This document shows positions 48,377-58,911 of a stretch of 64,000 bases of DNA, one piece after another. The notes under the pieces were generated by a model. The model searched no databases, was not told the origin of the DNA, and saw only the letters and a list, made by a program, of their open reading frames with translations. Every line of letters begins with the position of its first letter. The stretch's first letter is position 1. The stretch comes from Heliopora coerulea (taxonomy: Eukaryota > Cnidaria > Anthozoa > Scleralcyonacea > Helioporidae). Location: positions 372,001 through 436,000 of the forward strand of contig JASJOG010000188.1 of NCBI GenBank assembly GCA_030142905.1. Reading direction: 5' to 3'. Both the position numbers and the translations under genes were made by a program.

Positions 48377-48646
48377 GAGGTTCATGGTGAAGGATCTTGA
48401 TGTAAGGATACGTGATCAAATATGCCAGATGCTTAATGAGAAGATGGTTGTGGAAGAGGACTTTCGTACGCTGGCCAGGCTACTGAACTTCAAAAAACAA
48501 GATATTAAGATGTTGGATCAAAGTAACAATCCAACACATGACCTCCTGGAAGACTGGGGAACTGAAAAAGAGAGTACCATAGAAAAGTTTACCGAATTCT
48601 TGACTCAGATGAAACGATATGATGTAATCGAAATTTTGAAACAAAG
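48377..48646 (+). CDS. Roco gene, exon 8: Death domain 4
   Basis: The acceptor is TTTTAATAG and the donor is ACAAAG|GTTAGT; it is 270 nt and phase 2 to 2. It reads RFMVKDLDVRIRDQICQMLN, then DFRTLARLLNFKKQDIKMLD, NPTHDLLEDWGTE, STIEKFTEFLTQMKRYDVIE. It is the same length as Death domain 3, with substitutions concentrated outside the hydrophobic core. The intron before it is 440 bp. Confidence 0.85.
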
Positions 48647-48781
48647 GTTAGTATTCGTTTATGTACTTTTAATACTGAATTCTGAGCCCTCCGTCGCAAA
48701 CAGATCATTTTAATTCCAATTCTTAGGAAAACCATCGTAACCAAATTGTGGTAACGTTTTAATGTTTTGCATTTCAATTAG

Positions 48782-48810
48782 GTCTGGCGCCCCTCCACGC
48801 ACCGAGAGAG
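48782..48810 (+). CDS. Roco gene, exon 9: short C-terminal exon
   Basis: The acceptor is ATTTCAATTAG and the donor is AGAGAG|GTATGT; it is 29 nt, entering in phase 2 and leaving in phase 1. It reads R-SGAPPRTER, a basic, Pro-containing tail. It rests only on good splice sites and frame. Confidence 0.5.
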
Positions 48811-49213
48811 GTATGTTGAGCAAACTTACTGATTGATCGTAAGAAACATTCCATGATCCAGACTTGGCAGTTTCCTAATGTAGTTTCTTGTTTAGTTACC
48901 CCAACAATATTTTCATTGATATCTCAAAACGGAACCGTTTGTAGAAGATGCTCTAAACTTTGAGGCCAGAAAAGTTAAAAGTTCAATGAGTCTGAAGACA
49001 CCTATTGCACAGTTTTGCAAGAATTATATTTTTTCGTGTATTCATTACATAAATTTACTTTATTGGAGCTTCGCTGAGGACACATATGAATCATGTGTAT
49101 GATGGTAAACTTTCAAGATTTTTGAAAAATGGACGGGACAATTTAAATGAGTGTTGTGAAGGAACTTTTTTGTTTGAAGGAACGTCTTAAATTATAAAGA
49201 TTTGTCTTTACAG

Positions 49214-49239
49214 CTTTCCCATACCTCACTTTTTCTTGA
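49214..49239 (+). CDS. Roco gene, possible terminal exon
   Basis: An acceptor-like TTTGTCTTTACAG ends at 49213. In the required phase the next codons read A-FPYLTFS and stop at TGA 49237-49239. AATAAA at about 49797-49802 could be its polyadenylation signal. It is tentative: the true last exon may be elsewhere. Confidence 0.3.
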
Positions 49240-50167
49240 AATATTAAAGATTTGCCTGATGTATAGGATAAATACCGAGAACAGCGGCTTTAATCTTGAT
49301 ACATTTCGAGGGGCCGAAGTCCACGAGGTATTAATCTGGCTTAAAATACGATTAAGTCAGTTTTCTTTGTTCTTTCGAGGGTTTTATCCTCAAAAGAAAC
49401 CTATCGAAACAAAAGGACTTTTGAAAAGCTGGCGTGGACTGTATATACAATACCTGAAATAGCTGGTATTGTATACACAATCCCTGACAATAATTAATTA
49501 AAAAAGGAACAAACAGAAAACATATTTTTTACTTCTCAAAGCAAAAACGAATCATGACGCTTAACATTTCTCAATGGAAACCTCCTTTAATCATGTTTTA
49601 AGTCAGATAAATACCTCAAACGTTGGCTTTAATTGTGAATAACACTTGCATGTAATCCATTGCATAATGAGTTTTCGGGAAATCATTTATATCAACGATT
49701 ATTCAATTTGATTACTCAATTATTATTTTCTTTTTAGTGTCATGTTCATATAAACCAACACGCACAATTTCAAGGTTTTTTTTGTTTGTTCACTTCAATA
49801 AAATTCCTAATTTCACAAATGCTAATTATGCAATGAGAGGTATCCGGGGTTTTATTAATATGTCAAACAGGTATTAGTATGTCAAGAACGGAGTGCGGTA
49901 TAGGACAACTGCCAAGGAAAGTTTTATAATATAGAATGTTTTCTCATACAAAAGAGTTTCTTCCACACTTAATTTTTTAATTTATCTGCACACTCTAGTA
50001 GAGCTTTTACAGCTAAGAAACGACAAACTATGTACGATGTGTAGCGGCGGTCGACCATTGTCTGAAACCGCTTTTAATCTTAGCTGTTTGCTTCATTATT
50101 CTTAATCATTTTCGTCCATCTAAAGTGAGTTTGTCAACTGAAACAACGCCAGGATACTTCTATCTAT
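49240..50167. other. possible 3' UTR and downstream non-coding sequence
   Basis: AT-rich, with no gene or repeat recognised. Confidence 0.35.
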
Positions 50168-50372
50168 CCAAGATATATTTGAAGTAGAAATATAAAACTA
50201 AACTATCTTAATTTTAAACTGTTTAACTCACGGAACATAAATCATAAGCACTGTGGAAAGGAGACGTTTTTGACATCTAACTCGTTCATCTCTGAAACGG
50301 AATACAAGAAAAATAAGAGAAATACGTCTTTGCCCTCAACTTAGGGATAGTGAACTGGTCATTTATCAATAT
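50168..50372 (+). repeat. ~205-bp duplicate of intron 4 sequence
   Basis: This segment is closely similar to 45822-46016, sharing for example TATAAAACTAAACTATCTTA, GAGACGTTTTTGACATCTAA and AACTGGTCATTTATCAATAT. The first copy directly precedes the (TA)n and hammerhead motif; this copy precedes AT-rich sequence without a hammerhead. It may be a short interspersed repeat or part of a local segmental duplication. Confidence 0.8.
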
Positions 50373-50689
50373 ATTGTATGTAATAAATATAATATGAGCC
50401 GCCAATCTTTATGGGATTTACAAGGCGAGGCGTAGTAAATCCCACACAGATCGGACACAAATATTTTATCTTTCATAAAATACATTTAAATGGCCATGTT
50501 GACCGATTAATTTGAAGTTTCAGTAAATTTTAGCACAAAAATCGAAGGGAAAAGTTCATAATTCTTGTTAGTATTTTGTATCCGATTTACAGCATACTAA
50601 TTAGGAGCCCAAATCTTTTGTGTTTTCCTCGTGAATTGTTAATAACTATTTTAATATACAGTATATATGTGTATATATACAGTATATGC

Positions 50690-50706
50690 AGTATATACAT
50701 ACATAT

Positions 50707-50769
<63 letters not shown>

Positions 50770-50850
50770 CATATATATATACATATATATACACATATAT
50801 ACACATATATACATATATGCACACACACACACACATACACACATATATAT
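50690..50850. repeat. (CA)n/(TA)n compound microsatellite
   Basis: Alternating runs of CA and TA with TATACATA variants. Cys/Val/Tyr/Ile frames here are artefacts. 50373-50689 upstream shows nothing recognisable. Confidence 0.9.
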
Positions 50851-50852
50851 AT

Positions 50853-51262
50853 GTAAGTAAATTTCATCTTACTATGAGACCCTATAGTGTAGTGGCAAAA
50901 CAACCGTACCGGCAATCGGGAGACACGGGTTCGATTCCCGTTGGGGAGCTCAGAAGTTTTCTGAGATAAAAGCTTGAGAACAAACTTTTCATCATACATA
51001 TATCCAAACTTACAAACATCTACATTTAGTAAGATGAAATTTACTTACATACAATATCACATTACAGGTATGTTCAGCTTTCAAGTACGAAAGAGGCATA
51101 TCAATATTTCGAACCAGGTCTCTAATTAACATCATGCTTGCCGTCTGAGACCCTATAGTGTAGTGGCAAAACAACCGTACCGGCAATCGGGAGACACGGG
51201 TTCGATTCCCGTTGGGGAACTCAGAAGTTTTCTGAGGTAAAAGCTTGAGAACAAACTTTTCA

Positions 51263-51265
<3 letters not shown>
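50853..51265 (+). repeat. two direct copies of a second tRNA-like SINE family
   Basis: Heads at about 50873-50950 and 51146-51220 share CCTATAGTGTAGTGGCAAAA (A-box-like TAGTGTAGTGG) and ACGGGTTCGATTCCCGTTGG (B box). Each is followed by AGCTCAGAAGTTTTCTGAG or near variant and AAGCTTGAGAACAAACTTTT. The first copy lies between exact inverted 20-mers, GTAAGTAAATTTCATCTTAC (50853-50872) and its complement (51029-51048). Pol III boxes and tails support SINEs rather than functional tRNA genes. Confidence 0.75.

Positions 51266-51342
<77 letters not shown>
51266..51342. repeat. (CA)n(TA)n microsatellite
   Basis: A CA run followed by a TA run at the 3' end of the second SINE copy. Confidence 0.95.
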
Positions 51343-51343
<1 letters not shown>

Positions 51344-51566
51344 GTTGAACTATAAATTTTGAGTCTGATCTAAAATCTTAAAACATTATTAAAACTTTAA
51401 AATGACTAAAAGACTGAGTTTTCGGGCACAAACTGCGACCTTCATCAGAGTTATTTACAATTTCGGTAAGTCAAGTTGGGCTATTTTACTGGTCTCTATG
51501 TGTCCCAAGGGATCTTAATAATGGTAAATATGGCCGTGGTAATTCTGCATGTTCATTAACCGAGTC

Positions 51567-52376
51567 CTAATTTAACACAGAATGTAAAGCTTCAAGAAAA
51601 ATACATTTATGGTAGTTTGTCACACCTCTCTCCAAAACTTCAACGTCTGTTGAGGTTACATCGTGTCCTGTTTTCTCTGCATGATCTTTTATTGCTGATT
51701 CATTTCTCTTTCTCACCCCTGGTTTATGTTCTAACCATCTGGAGTTCCATGACCTTTTTGTCTCACCAACATATGTAAATGTACAGGATTTACATTTAAA
51801 TTTGTACACGATGCCTTTTATCTGGTTTTCTGAGGGTCTTTCTTTAGGTCTTTGAAAAACATTTGACAATGTCTTCACAGGCTTAAATGCTGTTTTTATC
51901 CCGGCTTCAACGAGGATTCGTTTGATTCTTTCTGAAGTACCTTTTATGTAGGGTAGACATGAAAAACCTCGGGGAGTAATATTTTGGGTCCGATGAACCT
52001 TGTTTTTTGGACTACATACTTTTTTAATAAATGTCTTATTGTACCCGTTCAGTATCAGATCTTGTAAGACTTTTTCCTTTCCTTCTGCCTTTAAATTTTC
52101 TCCGCAAGGAATGGCATCTGCTCTATCTAACAGCGTTTTTACAACGGCTTTTTTGTCTTGCGTCGTGTTATGCGAATCAAAGGATAAATATTTGTCACTG
52201 TGGGTATTTTTTCGGTGTACTTTCACTTGTATTCTTCCATTCTCCTGAGTATAAATTTCAGTGTCCAAAAACGATATACACTGGTTCCCTTGGTTGATCG
52301 AAGGAGTCTCGATCGTAAATTGTATGTGTTTATTGATGGTATTTAAATGAGAATGGTATCTCATTACATCTTTCGT
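51567..52376 (-). pseudogene. Penelope-like element, RT C-terminus and GIY-YIG nuclease (3' half)
   Basis: The - strand frame reads TKDVMRYHSHLNTINKHIQF, ISFLDTEIY, SFDSHNTTQDKKAVVKTLLD, a CLPYIKGTSERI segment, then VYKFKCKSCTFTYVGETKRS and NSRWLEHKPGVRKRNESAIK. The last two are the GIY-YIG nuclease: YVGET, and the Arg/His after it. This half is itself open. The 5' half lies at 57931-58911 beyond an inserted hAT element. Downstream (51420-51448, - strand) is a hammerhead-like core, as expected for PLE termini. Confidence 0.85.
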
Positions 52377-52802
52377 CTTTAGGCCAGGCTCGGACTGGCC
52401 CCAATTTAGGGGCCTTGCCATTTCAACTGTGAGGGGTTCCCTGAAAATTTTCCCCAGAAAATTTTGAAATTTAGACTTTAGAGTCTCTAAAATGGATTTC
52501 TCACATTTTAGGTGAAGATTTTATTGTATTCTGCAGATTATAAAACATTAAAGGATTTAAAGCGTCATAAACAAATATTTATACAAAATACAACAGGTTG
52601 CAGAACAAGTTTAGATTTCAGAACCGTTAATAACTAAACAAAATAGTTTAATGTTTCATAAAAAGAGAAGTCGTTCCATTTCCGATGACTTTGAGGCAAT
52701 TTTTCGATATACTGCTTCATAGTCGATAGCCTTTAGGAGATCGATTTCTATGGAACAAATCATTACTGCTTCCAGGTGGTGTTCAGTAAGCAGAGATCTC
52801 AG

Positions 52803-55250
52803 TCAAATCTTGATAAAGCGTAACTTCGAGAATGTTCTCTCGCAGGACACTACTGTGCAAGGGAGGGTGAGCGCAGTTCTTAGGCATTGGTAAATATTGT
52901 TGCAGCTACTGCAGTGATACCGGTAGGTAATCAACTTTTGGAGAATGCAACCGAGACAGCTTGAACAGTCACCTTTGCAGAACACTCCGAATTCAGGCTG
53001 CTGTTCTTTAGCCTCCTCTTTCTCATGCTATACTATCATCTGGTTGATTATCGTCTGATTGCGACGAATAGTCTCGATGCAGACGCTCAAAATGGGCGAG
53101 CTCATCTTTTAACTCACTCTCATCAACACCAGAAATTTCTGCTAGAGTGGAAATCGAAAAAATGGAGGAGTCAACAACATGATCATAGTAGCTTGGGTTG
53201 AGATGCCCGATTTCTTTGTACAGTGCCGAGTTTTTTTCATTAAATCGGGAAGATATTTCCTAATTCAAACGATCAAGGACAGGTAGGTAAACATTTGCTC
53301 TAAAATTTTCAACTGGATCTGTAATTGGCTCATCAACTCCTTGTTCGTCGAAAAAGCGACGTTTCTTTCGGGATATTGCAGAGGTTGGCAGATTTTCTTC
53401 AAGTACAATATCAAAATCAGGATTCTCATCATCATCATCATCTATCAACTGTTGGACTTGTTGACGAAACTCCTTTGCACACTGAAAGTATTGCTCAAAC
53501 TTAGATCTGTCGGCTGCGAGGGTGTTCATTTCATGTTCGACAAGGCGAAGAGCTTGAGTTGAGTAATATCCAAACCAATGGTCTGCAAGTACTTAGTAAC
53601 AGGATCGCATGTCTTGACCACATTCTTTAAAATGATTGCAGTAAGAAGCGATTTGAAACTTGACCAGTTGCTCAACAATGCATCACTCTCGTTCCGTGTC
53701 TTGGTAGAACTGTCCGCCGCGATGCTCAACTCCCACAGAGTTCCGAGTAGAATGTAGTAGCTCGTTGCTTCATCGCAAATTCGTTTGACAGCCTTGAATG
53801 ACGACCACCATCGTGTTTTCCCGACCTTCACGAGCTTTTTTAGCTTCTTGGCTCCCTTGCTATATTTCTCAACCCATCTTTTCCAGACATCCATTCGACG
53901 CTAGCTTTCATTGAAAAAGGTGCACGTTTTCTGCAAAAGTCCAAGGTTTCGACACTCTTGAGTTTCCGAGAAAATCGGGAAGACAACAAGATTTGGCAAG
54001 TGCGCAAAACCCCATACAAAATAACCTAAAGGCACTCTTTCCTCATAATATTTCACAACACCAACATTTTCAGATGTGTTCGCAGACGCATCATCCAATG
54101 ACAAACCAATAAGACGTTTCATGTTCAGATTGTACTTCTGCAGCTTTGTGGATAGAAGGTTCCAGAGTGCTTCTCCCTTACCAGAGGTTATTACATCCAA
54201 GCCCAGCAGTCGTTCATGCACCTTTCCATCTCTGGTAACATATCTTACCACAACACTCAGCTGGGCAATCCTGGAAATGTCAACCATCCCGTCGATGATA
54301 GCTTCGTATTTTCCTCTGCAATCTGTGTTGATGCATTTGACAATTTCTTTTTGGATAAGTTCAGCAAAAGCGACCAGAATTTTGATGACTGTAGATTTGC
54401 TGATGAACGTTACAAAACTTCCCCGCTTTTTTCTTGCTTTTTGCTTTGTTCGACGCAATTGTCAACATGCGCATTTAGTGTTGGGTCGTACTTACATAAA
54501 AACAGTGCCAACTCTAGAAAGTTTCCATGTTGTTTGTTTGTATCACGCAGGTAACGAGCAGTTTCATAGCATCCACGATATGCCAGACCTTGACTTGAAA
54601 TATACTTGACTATATCAATGACACGACTAAGAACTTGACGGTTTTGTTCGGCTTTATCACGAGAGAATCTCTTTGCCGCTTGTAACCATTGCGGGACTAG
54701 CAAGGCAATGTTTTTTCTCTGCAGGTGCCGGAAATACACATCTGACGCATCACGATAGTACTGAGAATTTTCATGACGGTTTACAGTCTGGCTAGCTCGG
54801 CGAAAGTTGTCACCACCAAGTCCACAGACCAGGTCACCTGAACGGTTTCTTGAGAAGCATGCGCAAATCTTACAAAACAATTTCTTCTCCACCGAATCAT
54901 ATGTGAGCCATTTGCGCTGTATGCGCTGATCGTCCTTTACATTTTGAAAGTAGACATCTCTCTGAAAGGGAATGCCATCTATCGGTTGATCAGGAGGTAT
55001 GGTAAGGAGTTTTAGTTTTTCTTCAAAAGAAGAGGGCCATGGAGTTTTCGTTTTCTCACGAGATATGACGACAGTGTTATTTTCTTCAGTTTCTTGGGGT
55101 GACCTTGACTGAGACTTATCTGGTGATTCCGATCGAGCAGACTCAATAGAAAGAGGCGCAAAGCAAAGTTTCCTTTGTTTTGGCTCAGATGCTGCACTCT
55201 GAAGGTCCCTTGCTAGTTTCTCTCTTCGCTTTTGCGCCCCACTTTTAGAT
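52803..55250 (-). pseudogene. hAT transposase (ZMYM1-like, TTF zinc finger), frameshifted
   Basis: Pieces on the - strand, in order. 54410-54892 (with sequence to ~54980) is a TTF-type zinc finger (EKKLFCKICACFS, VNRHENSQYYRDA) and the next helical region. 53901-54458 is the DUF4371/RNase-H-like core (YEAIIDGMVDISR, SLDDASANTSENVGVV). 53526-53894 includes KVGKTRWWSSFKAVKRI. 53260-53529 is a variable insertion. 52803-52985 is the hAT dimerisation motif (LRTALTLPCTVVSCERTFSK). Stops and frame changes separate the blocks, so it is inactive. It lies inside matching TIRs and is the element's own transposase. Confidence 0.85.
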
Positions 55251-55339
55251 TAATTCATATCACATAGTTTAAGACTAAAAATCCTATATAAATATATTTA
55301 TTGAATACAATTTAAAGATCAAAGATGAACAATAAAAAT

Positions 55340-56939
55340 TCAGACTTTTCAGATTTAGTTATTATTATTATTATTATAGAGGTAACAGATCATGAAGTAT
55401 ATGATCATCACTGATTACGTACTTAAAAAGTTTAGAGTCCCTATCTTTAATTAAGTCAAGTATAGTTGTTTTCTTTGTGGTGAAGCCAAACCTGTAAGCA
55501 CTCATGAGAAACCTGTCGATTCTGTCTAGATATTTTCGCTGGTAAGCTGCACCCCAGACTTCAATTCCATACAAGAATACGGACATGACAAGCGAGTTAA
55601 ACAAATTATTGAGTTGATCTTTGGAATATCCATAGGATTTACATACCCTAAGAATGTACATTCGACTGCTGGCTTTGAATAGCATATTATCGATGTGGAT
55701 GTCCCAGTTCGTAGCATCTTCCTGAAATGTGACTCCTAATAGTTTTAACCATGATTTCCTTTTTATTCCTGGTAATTCTGGAGGAGATAACTTAGTAGTT
55801 TTACCGTGCATGCACATTTCCCATGTTTTGGTAAAATTGAGGGACATCTCGTTTGTATCCGTCCACTTCTTCATGTTCTCAACCTCAGCGGCGGCAGTAT
55901 CTGTGCTTTGCCTAACAGGAATACTTATCGTGATGTCATCAGCATACTTCACTAGGAGATTATTCATTGGAGAAACAGCTGCAATATAATTCACCATAAT
56001 TGAAAATAAAATAGGTCCTAATACGGTGCCTTGAGGAACCCCCCTATTAATGTCAACGAACGCAGTAACCACATCGTCGACAACTACTCTTTGTTTTCGA
56101 TCATCCAAAAAGCTTATAATCCAACTGATGATATATGGGTTTATATTAGTAGACTTGAGCTTGTCACAGATAATCTTGTGGGATACTGTGTCGAATGCCT
56201 TACTAAAGTCAAAAGACAACACGCGCACATAGTCAGAGTCACGATCTAGTGCAGACATCCAGAAATGTTGACATTTTGAGAAGGCTAGAGTAGTGTTGCA
56301 CCCCTCCTTAAATCCAAATTGGTCATTATTAATGATCGACTTAAATTCTGTTGACATTTCTTGCTTGAATACCAGCCTTTCAAAAAGTCTCATAATGATG
56401 TTGGTCAAAGAAATTGCTCTAAGTTGTGTGCATTCAGTAATTGGCGACTCTTTTGGAATTGGTCTGACATTTGCAGTCTTCCAAAATGTAGGAACAGACT
56501 GGTACATGATAGAGTGTTTAAATATCTTAGTGATAATCGGTGCAAGCTGATGAGCATAGTCTTTCCACAACCAATAGGGGAGTTGATCAGGGCCTGAAGC
56601 GGTTCGTTTCTGGTTAAGCAGGAACCATTTAACTGTATTAACATCAAAAGTGGGAATTCTTGTTCCATCAGGTATTGGAAGTTGTTCAGGCGCAGTATAC
56701 TGCGGACTGGTGTTAATTTCTTTGAAATAGGAATTGATAATTTCTGGTTCGATGATGGATGAGATAATTTGAGTATTCGATTTTCTGCCAATTATCTTGT
56801 TGATAACTGGCAGAAAATGATAGTTTATGTACTGGCTAAACAATGTACTATGATTAGATTGCAAACTGTAAAGTTGTTCTTTGGAATATTTTTCGTTATT
56901 ATTTTTTATTCTTATCTCTTCTTCAGTAGTCCAGTACTG
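55340..56939 (-). pseudogene. CR1/L2-like LINE, RT domain, 5'-truncated
   Basis: The - strand frame is open from about 56939 to 55374, over 520 codons, and begins inside ORF2 (QYWTTEEEIRIKNNNEKYSK). RT blocks: TASGPDQLPYWLWKDY, PIPKESPITECTQLRAISL, FGFKEGCNTTLAF, VLSFDFSKAFDTVSHKI, NRGVPQGTVLGPILFSIMVN and LVKYADDITISIP with an intact catalytic YADD. The post-RT region follows with SSRMYILRVCKSYG. The 3' end is a short (ATT)n tail at 55358-55377, usual for CR1/L2-type LINEs. The endonuclease is absent. It is inserted within the hAT element. Confidence 0.85.
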
Positions 56940-57054
56940 AACTACTGAAGAAGAGATAAGAATAAAAAAATAATAACGAAGAATATTCCAAAGAACAACT
57001 TTACAGTTTGCAATCTAATCATAGTACATTGTTTAGCCAGTACATAAACTATCA
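56818..57054. repeat. near-perfect 113-bp palindrome at the LINE 5' end
   Basis: Left arm 56818-56930 (LINE codons on the - strand) and right arm 56941-57054 are almost exact complements around the spacer CCAGTACTGA. This is a 5' inversion-duplication of the LINE. Confidence 0.9.
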
Positions 57055-57930
57055 TTGTCAAATGTCCCATCCGAAAATCTGGTGGTCAAGGTTCAAGATT
57101 CACTTTCCAAAAACAAACTAACAAAGCAATTTTGAATTATTATGAAATTGTTCTCAGACTCTCAACGTTGGCAATCATAATTCAAGTAATCTTTTAAGAA
57201 TGGTCTAAAAAACTGAAAGTTAACCGCAAACGCCAAACGCCATTCAAAGTGCCAAAGCGTTTGACAAAGAAGATTAAGTTTATACTGGAATTAAGGCCCT
57301 TTAGTGACCTTACTTAAGAAAGTTTTTTATTTTTCCCTTTTCGATTATAAAATTATATTCAATATTCTTTCATAAAGTTCTTACTTAACGTTCAAATCAA
57401 ATGATATGGTAATATTTATGATTCATGGTTGACACGTTGAGCCATTGAACCGAAACTAAACTTTTCAATAATTCAATTGTCTTCCTTCATTTCACAAAAA
57501 ATTTAAGACTTCAAGTTCTTAGTATTCGATTATTTTCAAATCTCGTTATATGCCCAATGAAAAAAAACTAATTAAATGAATGTTTACATAAGCCCACCTG
57601 AAAGTTGAAACCACTGAACTGTGACCAAGGCAGCCATTTTGAATAAATTATTTAACCGCTGGTCCGAAGTACTTAAATTTCAACTCATTCCCGGGCCCTT
57701 TATTGCTTTTAAACTGGTTTATTATTGCCTGTTGGCCTGTTTTAAACTTCTTTGAATGTTTTCCTTAATTTTCACTCATTTCACAAATACGGGAAATAAA
57801 TAATTCCTTCAATTTCTTCAAATTTGATATTATATAGGCGTGTATTGTCAGGGGCCCATTTTGATGTCCCAGTAGGGGCCCATGTGCCATGGCACAATGG
57901 CACATAGGCCAGTCCGAGCCTGCTTTAGGC

Positions 57931-58911
57931 ATGCATTGAGACATCCACATAACGTCTCCACCAACGTACCGGAACCGGAGAGGTTTCCAAGACAATTTTT
58001 TCAATTCTCTGCATAACTAATTCAGCAATAACAGCACTTACAGGTGACCCCATGGCACAGCCAAAGATCTGGTGGTAATGGTCCCCCTCAAATTTGAAAA
58101 AGCTGTTTCCCAACACAAAGTCTAACAATTGACAAATCTGATTTTTCTTTAAACTAGTGTGTTTCTCCCAAGCGTTCGTCTCTTCTAATCTATCCCGTAC
58201 AACTTCTGTTGCCATTTGAACAGGAACTGACGTAAATAATGACACTACGTCAAAGGATACAATTTGCTCGTCCTTTTTGATGATCTGGGAATCTACAAAG
58301 TCAACAAATTGTTTAGAATTTTTAACGGAATAGTTATCTTCGTAGAGGTGCTTTAATAGTAACGCTAGAAACTTGGATAATTCGTAAGTTGGTGATCCAA
58401 TGCAGCTAGTAATAGGTCTCATGGGTATCTGTATTTGTCCTTCTCTGTTTATTGTAAGATGGTCTCCTTTCTCAATCAGAGGGATCTTGTGTACCTTTGG
58501 TAACCCGTAAAAAGCTGGTGAATATGAGTCAAAAGGTCTTAACTTCCAATATTCACTTTCGGTTAAATTACCAGACTTTTTTAACTTCAAAAGTATTTGC
58601 TGTAATTCTAATTCTGTTCTTGATGTAGGATTTCTTCTCTTGTCGGTAATAACTTTATAAACACCTTCATCTCGTAGCATTTCTCTAATTTGATCTCGAT
58701 AGTCAGTCTGATTCATTACCACCACTGTGTTTCCTTTATCAACTTTGGTTATCATAATACTTTTATCGGTTTTAAGAGCACTCATGGCTTTCCTTTCATT
58801 TTGGGATAGATTCTGATGTATTGGAGGTCTTGATTGTTTAATTGCCACAGGTATGGCATGGATGTCTAGAGCGCTCGATACCGTAATAGGCAGAGCGAAA
58901 ACGCAAATCAT
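57931..58911 (-). pseudogene. Penelope-like element, RT N-terminal half
   Basis: The - strand frame reads IKQSRPPIHQNLSQNERKAM, IMITKVDKGNTVVVMNQTDY, AFYGLPKVHK, PMRPITSCIGSPTYELSKFL, IVSFDVVSLFTSVPVQMATE and FGCAMGSPVSAVIAELVMQR, ending RWWRRYVD. These are RT blocks of a PLE. At the catalytic motif, YVDD is disrupted by a small deletion that shifts the frame. Eighteen or so bases later the hAT element begins; the rest of the PLE resumes at 52376. Confidence 0.85.

Larger units (their letters stand above)
52385..57922. mobile_element. 5.5-kb hAT transposon inserted in a Penelope-like element
   Basis: The ends are CAGGCTCGGACTGGCC (52385-52400) and its exact complement (57907-57922). Both are flanked by the 8-bp duplication CTTTAGGC (52377-52384, 57923-57930). 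Inside are a broken hAT transposase (about 52800-55250) and a later LINE insertion (about 55340-57054). The element interrupts the PLE next to the codons of its YVDD catalytic motif. 57055-57906 shows no gene. Confidence 0.95.

Noticed and set aside
50873..50950. Possible tRNA gene with GGTTCGATTCC
   Set aside because: It is duplicated with its tail at 51146-51265 and has no convincing acceptor stem; it is called a SINE.
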